Positions 25,126 to 32,509 of a stretch of 42,523 nt of DNA are shown one piece after another. Under the pieces are notes generated by a model. The model made no database searches. It was not told the DNA's origin and was given only the letters and a program-made list of their open reading frames with translations. Position 1 is the first letter of the stretch; each line of letters opens with the position of its first letter. Origin of the DNA: Bathymodiolus brooksi thiotrophic gill symbiont (GTDB lineage: Bacteria; Pseudomonadota; Gammaproteobacteria; PS1; Pseudothioglobaceae); the NCBI RefSeq assembly GCF_903642095.1, contig NZ_CAHJWD020000390.1, positions 1 through 42,523 of the forward strand, given 5' to 3'. The position numbers were made by a program, and so were the translations under genes.

Positions 25126-26288
25126 TATTTTCTATTCGCTTTCAAAACCAAGTAACCAACAATACCAGACGCAAATGAACCTAGAAGTATCGCTAATTTA
25201 TCAGTATATTGAAAAAGGCTGACATCTTTAAAGGCTAACGACACAATAAATAAACTCATAGTAAATCCAATGCCTGCCAAAACAGATACGCCATAAAGTT
25301 GCATCCAATTACTGCCTTCAGGCAATGTTGCTAATTTTAATTTTATTGCCAAAAAACTAAAGCCAAACACTCCCAACTGCTTACCAACAAACAATCCCAA
25401 CATAATACCCAATGGCACGGTTCCAGACATTTGAGTTAATGAAATATCTATGATATTTACCCCTGCATTAACAAAGGCAAACAACGGTAAAATAAAAAAA
25501 GCAACCCAAAAATGTAGATTGTGTTCAATCTCTTCAAGTGGAAAAACGGGCAGTTGATTTTCGTCTTTACCAGTGAGTGGAATCGTAAATGCCAATGCCA
25601 CGCCTGCTAAAGTTGCATGCACGCCTGATTTTAGCACAGCAATCCAAAGCACAATACCGACCGTAAAATAAGCTGCCTTTCTTGTTACACCAAACCAATT
25701 AAGCACAATCAAAATAACCAAAGAAGCCAACGCTATAACAATTGACAAAGTGGACAGGTCAGCCGTATAAAAAATAGCAATAATGACAATCGCACCTAAA
25801 TCATCAATAATAGCCAAGACCATTAGAAATATTTTGAGCGATGCTGGCACTCGATTGCCCAGTAAAGAAAGAATTGCCAAGGCAAAGGCAATATCTGTTG
25901 CTGTCGGAATTGCCCAACCATTCTGTGCAATAGGATGGTTTTGATTAAAGGCAAAATAGATAGCAGCTGGAATAACCATACCGCCTATAGCCGCAATCCC
26001 TGGCAAGGCTATTTGATCCCAAGACGAGAGCAACCCGCCCATCATTTCTTTTTTAACCTCAAGACCAATTAATAAGAAAAATATACTCATTAGCCCATCA
26101 TTTACCCAATGATAAAGCGACTTATTCAAATGCAACGCACCAACGCGTATCTCCACGGGAATATGTAAAAAAGACTCATACAATGGCGCTAAAAAAGTAT
26201 TACTTAATATCAGTGCTAAAATGGTTGCAAATATGAGCAAAATACCACTAGAAGACTCTTTTTGTATAAATTTTTCAATTGAACTCAT
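25125..26288 (-). CDS. nhaA: NhaA-type Na+/H+ antiporter
   Basis: 387 aa inner-membrane antiporter (two protons in, one sodium out in the E. coli enzyme). The cation-binding aspartate pair is present as Asp162-Asp163 in LAIIDDLGAIVII, and the family markers FFLLIGLEVKKE, GWAIPTATDIAFALAIL and AGIGFTMSLFIVSLAF are clear. Length is standard. No Shine-Dalgarno is visible; the ATG sits at the edge of a predicted leader hairpin (26288-26337). It faces the small lipoprotein gene across a 318-nt region. Confidence 0.97.
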   Translation of the reverse strand: MSSIEKFIQKESSSGILLIFATILALILSNTFLAPLYESFLHIPVEIRVGALHLNKSLYHWVNDGLMSIFFLLIGLEVKKEMMGGLLSSWDQIALPGIAAIGGMVIPAAIYFAFNQNHPIAQNGWAIPTATDIAFALAILSLLGNRVPASLKIFLMVLAIIDDLGAIVIIAIFYTADLSTLSIVIALASLVILIVLNWFGVTRKAAYFTVGIVLWIAVLKSGVHATLAGVALAFTIPLTGKDENQLPVFPLEEIEHNLHFWVAFFILPLFAFVNAGVNIIDISLTQMSGTVPLGIMLGLFVGKQLGVFGFSFLAIKLKLATLPEGSNWMQLYGVSVLAGIGFTMSLFIVSLAFKDVSLFQYTDKLAILLGSFASGIVGYLVLKANRK

Positions 26289-26606
26289 GGGTTTTAAGAT
26301 ATGGCTTTAAATTGATGATAATTTTACCTTAAACCCAATTCAAAAATAACAATCATTATTTTCAATGATCCCTTAAAATGATAGTTAATACAAAGACCTC
26401 AATATTTACAAACACAGTAAAATTTTATTGTATATAATCAAAATGTAGTTATCTTTTGTATATTAGCCCGTTGAGTGAAATGGTTTTTTGGTTGAAACCA
26501 TTATAGGGAATTAGATTTTCTGCATTTTTTTTGAATTGAGATAGATAATATCAAGTTCATAAAATTGTAAGATGAAAAAAACTAAACTAAAAAACAAGAG
26601 AAATAA
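26289..26606. other. 318-nt divergent intergenic region between nhaA and a lipoprotein gene
   Basis: Contains no reading frame I would support. It holds a bulged inverted repeat adjoining the nhaA start (26288-26298 with 26328-26337), a Fur-box-like AACAATCATTATT with an ATCATT/AATGAT hairpin (about 26342-26368), a TATAAT at 26433-26438 facing the lipoprotein gene, and an AATGGTTT/AAACCATT hairpin (26479-26502). None has proven function. Confidence 0.5.
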
Positions 26607-26795
26607 ATGAGAATTTACAATATTAGATTTATTTTTATAGTGCTGTTGATACTTGTTACATCATCGTGTGGAGTAAAGAATGCTGAAGAAGATCTTCTTT
26701 CTAGTCCGACCCTGATTACTCAAGGACAGAATAAAAACCTTAAGTTATCGCTAGACAGAACGAAGTTCGCATTTAGTATGAAGACCTCAAATTAA
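26607..26795 (+). CDS. Small predicted lipoprotein
   Basis: 62 aa. An N-terminal basic-hydrophobic signal (MRIYNIRFIFIVLLILVTSSC) ends in a lipobox-like T-S-S-C with Cys at residue 21, so signal peptidase II processing is expected, leaving a 42-residue polar tail starting CGVKNAEED. AAGAGAAA precedes the ATG, a usable ribosome binding site. It could be a remote LptM/YifL-like protein (CG-x-K start), but the usual GPLYLP follow-up is missing. It ends 21 nt before mutM. Confidence 0.65.
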   Translation: MRIYNIRFIFIVLLILVTSSCGVKNAEEDLLSSPTLITQGQNKNLKLSLDRTKFAFSMKTSN

Positions 26796-26816
26796 AACCC
26801 TTTCCCAATACAACTA

Positions 26817-27626
26817 ATGCCAGAATTACCTGAAGTAGAAACCACCAAACGAGGACTTAAGTTGTTGATTATCAACCAAGTGGTTAATCAGGCTGTGTTA
26901 TATCGGGATAATTTGCGTTGGGAAATACCCAAACATTTACCGACAACACTGGCTAATCAGGCTGTGAATGCAGTTGAACGGCGAGGAAAGTATTTATTGA
27001 TTAAATTCAATGCAGGAACGCTGATTATTCATTTAGGCATGAGTGGATCAATTAGAATAGTGAATAGCACTGTGCCGCTCAAAAAACACGACCATTTTGA
27101 ACTGGTATTTACGAATGGAAAATGTATGCGTTTGAATGACCCTAGGCGATTTGGGGCGGTGTTATTTTCTATGGATAATACCCACTCTTTATTAGACGAT
27201 CTGGGTGTTGAACCGCTGGAAGTATTGTTTGATGAACAATACTTATATGGAAAATCTCGCAAAAAACAGCAGAATATTAAGGCATTTATTATGGATAGCA
27301 AAGTGGTGGTTGGCGTGGGTAATATTTATGCATGCGAGAGTTTGTTCCGTGCAGGAATTAATCCTGAGCGAAAAGCGGGCAGTGTGAGTAAAAAACGCTA
27401 TGCACGGTTAACACAATGTATAAAAGACATTCTTACTCAGGCAATCAAAGCAGGGGGGACAACTTTGCAAGATTTTTCTTCTGTAGATGGCAAACCGGGA
27501 TATTTCGCACAGACTTTGTCAGTGTATGGGCGTGAAAATGAAAACTGCACGAAATGCAACGGTAAAATAGCACGAATTATACAAAATCAGCGATCTTCAT
27601 TTTATTGTAAAGGATGTCAAAAATGA
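26817..27626 (+). CDS. mutM: Formamidopyrimidine-DNA glycosylase
   Basis: 269 aa base-excision repair enzyme that removes 8-oxoguanine and formamidopyrimidines and nicks the abasic site. The catalytic N-terminus MPELPEVETTKRGL (Pro2 nucleophile after Met removal, Glu3) is intact, as are the helix-two-turn-helix region VVGVGNIYACESLFRAGI and the C-terminal zinc finger CTKCNGKIARI ... FYCKGCQ. Length is standard. The stop overlaps the next gene (ATGA). Confidence 0.98.
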   Translation: MPELPEVETTKRGLKLLIINQVVNQAVLYRDNLRWEIPKHLPTTLANQAVNAVERRGKYLLIKFNAGTLIIHLGMSGSIRIVNSTVPLKKHDHFELVFTNGKCMRLNDPRRFGAVLFSMDNTHSLLDDLGVEPLEVLFDEQYLYGKSRKKQQNIKAFIMDSKVVVGVGNIYACESLFRAGINPERKAGSVSKKRYARLTQCIKDILTQAIKAGGTTLQDFSSVDGKPGYFAQTLSVYGRENENCTKCNGKIARIIQNQRSSFYCKGCQK

Positions 27627-28018
27627 GTAAAGAAACTTTTGAAACTAATTGTGGCACTAATTCAGAACCGTTTGCCTTGCAAAATTTAGGCAGTTATATG
27701 GAACCTGAGTTTAGTGAAAATTGCATTTTAATTATTGACCCCGGCATGCGGATTCATCATCGTGCTTATGCGGTGATTCGTTATGAGGAGGAATTGTATT
27801 TTCGTCAATATATTGAACGAGGTAATAACAAATTTTTAGTGCCGTTGAATACGCAATATGATGAAATTGAGATGAAAAATGAATTTGAGGCAGTTGGATG
27901 TGTGGTGCAACAAAAACAGCGCAAACAAAAACCACTACATTATTATCATTTAAATGTTGGAACAAAAGCAATGGATTTCACCATCTCTGGTAAAGAGAAA
28001 ATAAAGGCAGAAAAATAA
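27623..28018 (+). CDS. S24/LexA-fold-like protein with altered catalytic residues
   Basis: 131 aa from the ATG at 27623, which overlaps the mutM stop (ATGA) and has AAAGGA about 10 nt upstream; another ATG lies 9 nt earlier. The middle (EPFALQNLGSYMEPEF followed by SENCILIIDPGM and AYAVIRYEEELYFRQYI) resembles the S24 signal-peptidase/LexA protease core. Where active members have Ser before Met (GDSMEP), this has Tyr (GSYMEP), and the expected Lys in the second strand region looks like Arg. It is therefore probably non-proteolytic. Coupling to mutM suggests, but does not prove, a link to DNA damage. Confidence 0.65.
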   Translation: MSKETFETNCGTNSEPFALQNLGSYMEPEFSENCILIIDPGMRIHHRAYAVIRYEEELYFRQYIERGNNKFLVPLNTQYDEIEMKNEFEAVGCVVQQKQRKQKPLHYYHLNVGTKAMDFTISGKEKIKAEK

Positions 28019-28019
28019 T

Positions 28020-28238
28020 ATGGAAAAGAAAGTGCATCTAATATTTAGTGTCGTTATGTCATTATTTATGATTAGTATTATGTCATTTGTTGTTACTTAT
28101 ATGAATATTGGCTGGAACGACCAAACCATTGAAAAATGGTTGTCTAGTTTTGCCATTGCGTGGCTAGTGGGCTTTCCACTATTGTATATTTTTGCACCAA
28201 TTTTTAAGAAAAAAATTGTTAAGTTGTTATCCAAATAA
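28020..28238 (+). CDS. DUF2798-like small membrane protein
   Basis: 72 aa with two membrane segments (about residues 6-28 and 43-63) and the DUF2798 pattern FSVVMSLFMISIMSFVVTYMN ... WLSSFAIAWLVGFPLLYIFAP. Function is unknown. It starts 1 nt after the S24-like gene and its 3' end overlaps the convergent pgeF gene by 20 nt. Confidence 0.75.
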   Translation: MEKKVHLIFSVVMSLFMISIMSFVVTYMNIGWNDQTIEKWLSSFAIAWLVGFPLLYIFAPIFKKKIVKLLSK

Positions 28239-28929
28239 GGTGTGCCATTCTGCCTGAATTTACGCCATCTCGGCGATAAGAAAAATAATCTTTATCTTGC
28301 TCAGCAGTGCATTGATTACCGCCACTCATTGTTTTAATACCTAAATTATTCAAAATAATACGGGCGGCTTGGTAAATATCAAGGTGATATTTTTCACCTA
28401 TTTGTGCAAATGCCACACTGAGTTTTTTGTCTTTGGTTACAAATTGTTCAAACACCTCTTTGCCAACTTCAAGGTTTTTTGATGAAATCGCCGCACCAAA
28501 ATGTATCAATAAATCACGCTCATCAAACTGCTCAATAAACGATTCAATCACACCATTAAGAATCCCTTGCCAGCCCGCGTGAGCAACCCCAACCTGCGTG
28601 CCAGACTGATTGGAAGCAAAAATCGGCAAACAATCAGCAGTCATTACCGCACAAATTACACTTTTTTCACGGGTGATAACAGCATCCCCTTCGCAATCAT
28701 TGGACTGGGCATCTAAGCAAATATTAGAATGAATTTGATTCAGCCATTTTGGCGTATTGGGCAGGTCAAAATGCGTTATCAGTAATTCACGATTATGAGC
28801 AACGGCATCAAGATTATCGCCCGTGTGTGTGGCTAAATTAAAATTGCCATAACCGCCCTTGCTCGCTCCACCTTGTAAATACCGTGGTGTTGAAAGTAAC
28901 TTAACATTGTCTGGGAAATTAAACTGCAT
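28219..28929 (-). CDS. pgeF: YfiH-family polyphenol oxidase / purine nucleoside phosphorylase-like protein
   Basis: 236 aa member of the laccase-like YfiH family, linked in E. coli to peptidoglycan editing and in other species to purine nucleoside phosphorylase activity. The metal site is visible: His in LNQIHSN, Cys in TADCLPIFA and His in GVAHAGWQGIL. YFSYRRDGVNSGRMAHLIW closes the family pattern. It lies 35 nt after rluD, the same neighbour order as in many gammaproteobacteria. Confidence 0.92.
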   Translation of the reverse strand: MQFNFPDNVKLLSTPRYLQGGASKGGYGNFNLATHTGDNLDAVAHNRELLITHFDLPNTPKWLNQIHSNICLDAQSNDCEGDAVITREKSVICAVMTADCLPIFASNQSGTQVGVAHAGWQGILNGVIESFIEQFDERDLLIHFGAAISSKNLEVGKEVFEQFVTKDKKLSVAFAQIGEKYHLDIYQAARIILNNLGIKTMSGGNQCTAEQDKDYFSYRRDGVNSGRMAHLIWITT

Positions 28930-28964
28930 CGTATTTCACATAAAAATACAAAGCATTGAACCTC

Positions 28965-29909
28965 TTACACGGCATCATAGTTTTGTAAAATTTTAATTAA
29001 GCTTTGCATATCTTCTGGCAACGGTGCTTTCCACGACATTTCCACTGCTGAAATCGGATGGGTTAAAGTAAGTTTTTTAGAGTGTAATGCTTGACGATTA
29101 AAGCTTTTTAGCTCTTCTTTGAGCGCTTCATCTGCTTTTTTGGGAAAACGAATTTTACCTCCATACAACGGGTCAGCAATCAAAGGATGTCCAATATGTG
29201 ATAAATGCACACGAATTTGATGGGTGCGTCCTGTTTCTAAAATCGCCTTAATATGCGTATGATGTGCAAATCTGTCAATCACACGATAATGTGTAATGGC
29301 ATGCTTACCCTCTTCCACCACCGCTTGTTTAATACGGTCTTTAGGATTGCGTCCAATCGGCTCATCAATAACACCTCCTGAAATCATATGCCCATACACA
29401 ATGGCAGAATATTCCCTAGACACACTGTGCGTTTGCAACTGCTCAACCAAATTTTTTTGTGCCAATTCACTGCGTGCAACCACCATTAGCCCCGAGGTAT
29501 TTTTATCCAATCGATGCACAATACCCGCCCTATCAAGATTAGCAAGTGCAGGGTCATAATACAACAGTGCATTTGCCAATGTGCCTGTCCAATTACCCGC
29601 ACCGGGATGTGTGACCAAGCCCACTGGCTTGTTAATAATAATAATATCCGCATCCTCAAATACGATATTTAACGGCATATCTTCTGCCACCCAATCATTG
29701 GTTTTTTCCGCTTTAATACTGAGTTTCACAATCTCGCCACCCAACACTTTTTCTTTGGGTTTAAAAGTTTTCCCGTTAATCAACGCACTCCCCAACCTCA
29801 CCCACGCTGTGATTTTAGAACGAGAATAATCAGGCAACATTAACGCTAGTGCACTATCAATACGCTGCCCAATAAGTCTATCTGGAATAATGATATTAAA
29901 TTGATTCAT
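28965..29909 (-). CDS. rluD: 23S rRNA pseudouridine synthase D
   Basis: 314 aa pseudouridine synthase acting on helix 69 of 23S rRNA. The S4 domain spans about residues 10-65 (LIGQRIDSALALMLPDYSRSK), and the catalytic Asp is in GIVHRLDKNTSGLMVVAR. ETGRTHQIRVHLSHIGHPLIADPLYGG is the typical downstream block. The ATG directly abuts a MITE-like element (29912-29982), which leaves no recognisable Shine-Dalgarno. Confidence 0.96.
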   Translation of the reverse strand: MNQFNIIIPDRLIGQRIDSALALMLPDYSRSKITAWVRLGSALINGKTFKPKEKVLGGEIVKLSIKAEKTNDWVAEDMPLNIVFEDADIIIINKPVGLVTHPGAGNWTGTLANALLYYDPALANLDRAGIVHRLDKNTSGLMVVARSELAQKNLVEQLQTHSVSREYSAIVYGHMISGGVIDEPIGRNPKDRIKQAVVEEGKHAITHYRVIDRFAHHTHIKAILETGRTHQIRVHLSHIGHPLIADPLYGGKIRFPKKADEALKEELKSFNRQALHSKKLTLTHPISAVEMSWKAPLPEDMQSLIKILQNYDAV

Positions 29910-29911
29910 AC

Positions 29912-29982
29912 GAGGCTTTTATAAATATGGATGATTAGCAAAAAGTGGATTCTATAATTATTCATACTGATGCAAAGGTTTC
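29912..29982. mobile_element. 71-bp degenerate palindromic element upstream of rluD
   Basis: Left end GAGGCTTTTATAAAT then GGATGATTAGCAAAA and right end AAAAGTGGATT, ATTATTCAT, GATGCAAAGGTTTC match the two outer ends of the 161-bp copy, with the middle missing. No flanking direct repeat is left, so it is older or altered. It starts 3 bp upstream of the rluD start codon and ends 24 nt before the tRNA-Glu gene. Confidence 0.65.
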
Positions 29983-30005
29983 CCTCTATATTTAATTTTA
30001 TAATT

Positions 30006-30082
30006 TGGCGTCCCGTAAGAGATTTGAACTCCTGTTATCAGGATGAAATCCTGAGGTCCTGGGCCAGCTAGACGAACGGGAC
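30006..30082 (-). tRNA. tRNA-Glu (anticodon TTC), copy 1
   Basis: 77 nt including encoded CCA. Acceptor arms GTCCCGT and ACGGGAC pair fully, the anticodon stem TCAGG/CCTGA closes the loop ATTTCAT (anticodon TTC), and the T loop is TTCAAAT. The body is close to E. coli tRNA-Glu. It appears to be transcribed apart from the other two tRNAs, since a terminator lies just upstream at 30122-30156. Confidence 0.95.
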
Positions 30083-30121
30083 AAATGCTTATTATATAGT
30101 CCAACTGCATTTACAACAGAC

Positions 30122-30156
30122 AAAAAAATAGCCCAACATCATCACAATGCTAGACT
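30122..30156 (-). terminator. Intrinsic terminator after tRNA-Glu copy 2
   Basis: On the minus strand AGTCTAGCAT (30156-30147) pairs with ATGTTGGGCT (30139-30130) with several G-U pairs, followed by A and a T7 run. It sits between the two tRNA-Glu genes and would end the tRNA-Ala/tRNA-Glu transcript. Confidence 0.65.
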
Positions 30157-30165
30157 ATTCAAATA

Positions 30166-30240
30166 TGGCATCGCCTAGGAGAATCGAACTCCTCTTACCA
30201 GGATGAAAACCTGGGGTCCTAACCGATAGACGAAGGCGAC
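30166..30240 (-). tRNA. tRNA-Glu (anticodon TTC), copy 2
   Basis: 75 nt including CCA. Acceptor GTCGCCT pairs with AGGCGAT (one G-U pair at the end), the anticodon stem CCAGG/CCTGG closes TTTTCAT (anticodon TTC), and the T loop is TTCGATT. It has the same anticodon as copy 1 but clearly different acceptor, D-arm and T-stem sequences. It lies 14 nt after tRNA-Ala. Confidence 0.95.
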
Positions 30241-30254
30241 ATAATTTTTTTACT

Positions 30255-30330
30255 TGGTGGAGCTAAGCGGGATCGAACCGCTGACCCCGACACTGCCAGT
30301 GTCGTGCTCTCCCAGCTGAGCTATAGCCCC
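30255..30330 (-). tRNA. tRNA-Ala (anticodon GGC)
   Basis: 76 nt including CCA. It begins GGGGCTATAGCTCAGC and has anticodon stem CGACA/TGTCG closing CTGGCAG (anticodon GGC), with T loop TTCGATC. First gene of the tRNA transcript, 26 nt downstream of the predicted start point of a strong promoter. Confidence 0.97.
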
Positions 30331-30362
30331 ATAAAATACTGGTGACCAAATAAAAGAAACAA

Positions 30363-30390
30363 ATTATAGCGTGTCCGACGAATTAGTCAA
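30363..30390 (-). promoter_or_regulatory. Strong sigma-70 promoter of the tRNA-Ala/Glu unit
   Basis: Minus strand TTGACT (30385-30390), a 16-nt spacer, and TATAAT (30363-30368), five and six matches to consensus. A GC-containing stretch follows near the start point. It is the best promoter match seen in the window and lies 15 nt from the divergent MBL hydrolase gene. Confidence 0.85.
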
Positions 30391-30404
30391 GTTAAAATAC
30401 GGCT

Positions 30405-31127
30405 ATGCTAGAAAAAAAATACACTGAAAAAACTTTTACCTTAGAAATTCTTTATCACATTGGTGCATTAGAAGATTCCATTCATTTTATCTTTGACCAT
30501 GATACCAAAACTTGTGCCATTATCGACCCAGCATGGGATGCATCGTTATTTATCCAACGGATACACGACAAAGGCTATACACTTACTGATATTTGGCTAA
30601 CACACTGGCATTTTGACCACACCAATGCAGTGGATGAAATTGTAGAAAAAACAGGTGCAAAAATTACTGTAGGCATCCACGAAGTGCCTTATTTGCAAAT
30701 TGACAATTTGCCCGAAACAGTTGAACACAACGACACTATTTTTATCGGTAAAACCGCTGCTACAATTATTAACACACCGGGGCACAGTGCTGGTGGTATT
30801 TGTTATTTACTAGATGGACATTTGATTGCGGGTGATACACTATTTGTTTATGGTGCAGGACATTGTTCATTGCCGGGTGGTAATATTAGTGAATTATTTA
30901 ATTCCATGCAAAAGCTCAAGCAAGTTGATGATGCAATAATGCTACATTGCGGTCATGATTACGGCTGCAAAATTGAAACCACAATGGGAGAGCAAAAACA
31001 AGGTAATGCTTATTTATTGATTGACAACGAAGCAGACTTTGTGCGTTTTGTAGAAGGTATGTCAATCGGTCAATACCCTTATCCAACCGAAGCATTAACC
31101 AAAACAGAAGTTCAAACCATGTTATGA
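30405..31127 (+). CDS. MBL-fold metallohydrolase (glyoxalase II-like)
   Basis: 240 aa metallo-beta-lactamase-fold hydrolase. The metal motif T-H-W-H-F-D-H is at residues 66-72, with NTPGHSAGG, IAGDTLFVYGAG and MLHCGHDYG supplying further ligands. It resembles hydroxyacylglutathione hydrolases and related thioester or persulfide hydrolases; in a sulfur-oxidising organism a persulfide substrate is possible but cannot be read from the sequence. The final ATGA overlaps nadD, so the two are coupled. Confidence 0.9.
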   Translation: MLEKKYTEKTFTLEILYHIGALEDSIHFIFDHDTKTCAIIDPAWDASLFIQRIHDKGYTLTDIWLTHWHFDHTNAVDEIVEKTGAKITVGIHEVPYLQIDNLPETVEHNDTIFIGKTAATIINTPGHSAGGICYLLDGHLIAGDTLFVYGAGHCSLPGGNISELFNSMQKLKQVDDAIMLHCGHDYGCKIETTMGEQKQGNAYLLIDNEADFVRFVEGMSIGQYPYPTEALTKTEVQTML

Positions 31128-31675
31128 TTGGTTTTTTTGGTGGTTCATTTGACCCTGTGCATTATGGACATTTAAAAACGGCTTGTGCTGTTAAAAAAGA
31201 GTTGGGATTGACACAACTTTTTTTAATGCCTTGCAAGACTTCTGTGCATAAAAATACTTTACAATTTTCTCATCAACAACGCCTTGAGATGTTAAATTTA
31301 GCGATTGCTGAGTTTGATGATTTGCAACTTGATAGTCGTGAAATTGACCGACAAAATGCTTCTTACACTATTAACACACTCAAACAAATTAAAGTAGATT
31401 ATCCCGATAGAAAGATTTTTTTCATTATGGGTGAGGACAGTTTTAATACATTAGACACTTGGAAAAACTATCAGCAACTTAGTAACTACGCACAATTAGT
31501 AGTGCTGCCTAGATTGTCTGAGGCAAAAGGCTTAACTTCTTGCATGGAGGTATATTTTGCTAAAACACCGTTAGTTAATATTTCATCAACGCAAATTAGA
31601 AGTAAAATACGCAATCAGGAAAATTTATCAGGATTATTACCTGAAAACATTATTAAATATATTAAAAAACTATGA
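31124..31675 (+). CDS. nadD: Nicotinate-nucleotide adenylyltransferase
   Basis: 183 aa NAD-synthesis enzyme joining ATP and nicotinate mononucleotide. The nucleotidyltransferase motif FFGGSFDPVHYGHL is at residues 4-17, IFFIMGEDSFNTLDTW in the middle, and NISSTQIRSKIR near the end. Length is slightly short but complete. It overlaps the MBL gene and rsfS by 4 nt each; the nadD-rsfS-rlmH order is a conserved bacterial cluster. Confidence 0.97.
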   Translation: MIGFFGGSFDPVHYGHLKTACAVKKELGLTQLFLMPCKTSVHKNTLQFSHQQRLEMLNLAIAEFDDLQLDSREIDRQNASYTINTLKQIKVDYPDRKIFFIMGEDSFNTLDTWKNYQQLSNYAQLVVLPRLSEAKGLTSCMEVYFAKTPLVNISSTQIRSKIRNQENLSGLLPENIIKYIKKL

Positions 31676-32004
31676 ATTTAAAACAACAACTAAAAGCAGT
31701 TACCGACATTATTGATGAACTTAAAGGAGAAAATGTTGTTACTCTAAAAGTTTTGCAACAAAGTGCAGACATTGAAGCGATTGTGATTGCCACAGGTCGC
31801 TCTACGCAACATGTGCGAGGCATTGCTAATAATGTCAAAATTGAGGCAAAGCGTTTAGGAATGAAAGTTGTTGGTATTGAAGGAGCGGAAACGGGGCATT
31901 GGATGCTCATTGATTTGGCAGAAGTAGTGGTGCATGTTATGACTGAGAAAACTAGAGAATTTTACAAATTAGAAAAATTATGGTCGGGAACGGACGACGA
32001 GTGA
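31672..32004 (+). CDS. rsfS: Ribosome silencing factor
   Basis: 110 aa RsfS/Iojap protein that binds L14 and blocks 50S-30S joining when nutrients are limited. Family blocks are visible: DIIDELKGENVVTLKVL, IVIATGRSTQHVRGIANNV, GAETGHWMLIDLAEVVVHVM and the C-terminal REFYKLEKLW. It overlaps nadD (ATGA) and rlmH (GTGA). Confidence 0.96.
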   Translation: MNLKQQLKAVTDIIDELKGENVVTLKVLQQSADIEAIVIATGRSTQHVRGIANNVKIEAKRLGMKVVGIEGAETGHWMLIDLAEVVVHVMTEKTREFYKLEKLWSGTDDE

Positions 32005-32468
32005 AAATCAACTTGATTGCCATTGGTAAAAAAATGCCTGATTGGATACAAACAGGAATTACGCATTATCAAAAACAATTACCTCGTGAACTCAACTTTA
32101 ACTTAACCACGCCTGAAGCACAAAAACGCAAAGGCAAAAATATTGAACAAATCAAACAACTTGAAGGTGAGTTATTGATGAAAGCCAGTGCCACTGCAAA
32201 TTTGATTATTGCTTTTGACGAACATGGCAAACAACACACCACTAAAGAAATCGCTCAAGCAATGCAAAATTGGCAACAAAATGGCGATAGTGTGGCTTTG
32301 CTGATTGGTGGTGCCGATGGTTTAAGCAATACAATTAAACAACAGGCTCATCAATTATGGGGATTGTCAAACTTAACTTTGCCACATTCAATGGCACGAT
32401 TATTGGCAGTGGAGCAAATTTATCGTGCCCATTCATTATTAACCAACCACCCCTATCATCGGGAATAA
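32001..32468 (+). CDS. rlmH: 23S rRNA (pseudouridine-1915-N3)-methyltransferase
   Basis: 155 aa SPOUT methyltransferase acting on helix 69 of 23S rRNA, the same helix modified by RluD. The SAM knot motif LLIGGADGLSNTIKQQA and the C-terminal SNLTLPHSMARLLAVEQIYRA are present. I place the start at the GTG of 32001, overlapping the rsfS stop (GTGA): this gives VKINLIAIGKKMP, the standard N-terminus, and the usual 155 residues, while the ATG at 31980 would add seven residues not found in the family. Confidence 0.95.
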   Translation: MKINLIAIGKKMPDWIQTGITHYQKQLPRELNFNLTTPEAQKRKGKNIEQIKQLEGELLMKASATANLIIAFDEHGKQHTTKEIAQAMQNWQQNGDSVALLIGGADGLSNTIKQQAHQLWGLSNLTLPHSMARLLAVEQIYRAHSLLTNHPYHRE

Positions 32469-32472
32469 TTTA

Positions 32473-32492
32473 GAGAAAGCAAGGGCTTTCTC
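32473..32492 (+). terminator. Hairpin between rlmH and the GST-like gene
   Basis: GAGAAAGC and GCTTTCTC form a perfect 8-bp stem with an AAGG loop, starting 4 nt after the rlmH stop. It is followed by GTTTCT, not a clean T-run, so it may be a partial terminator or a processing/stability element before the AGGAG site of the next gene. Confidence 0.45.
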
Positions 32493-32509
32493 GTTTCTAG
32501 GAGAAAAAC

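Noticed and set aside
26386..26402. Possible further end of the palindromic element (GAGGTCTTTGTATTAA on the minus strand)
   Set aside because: It matches the terminal repeat in only about 12 of 16 positions, has no partner end or interior match, and a similar weak AAGACCTCAA occurs at 26780 inside the lipoprotein gene.
30006..30330. tRNA cluster as an attachment site for an integrated element
   Set aside because: No integrase, no direct repeat of a tRNA 3' end and no foreign-looking genes are nearby.
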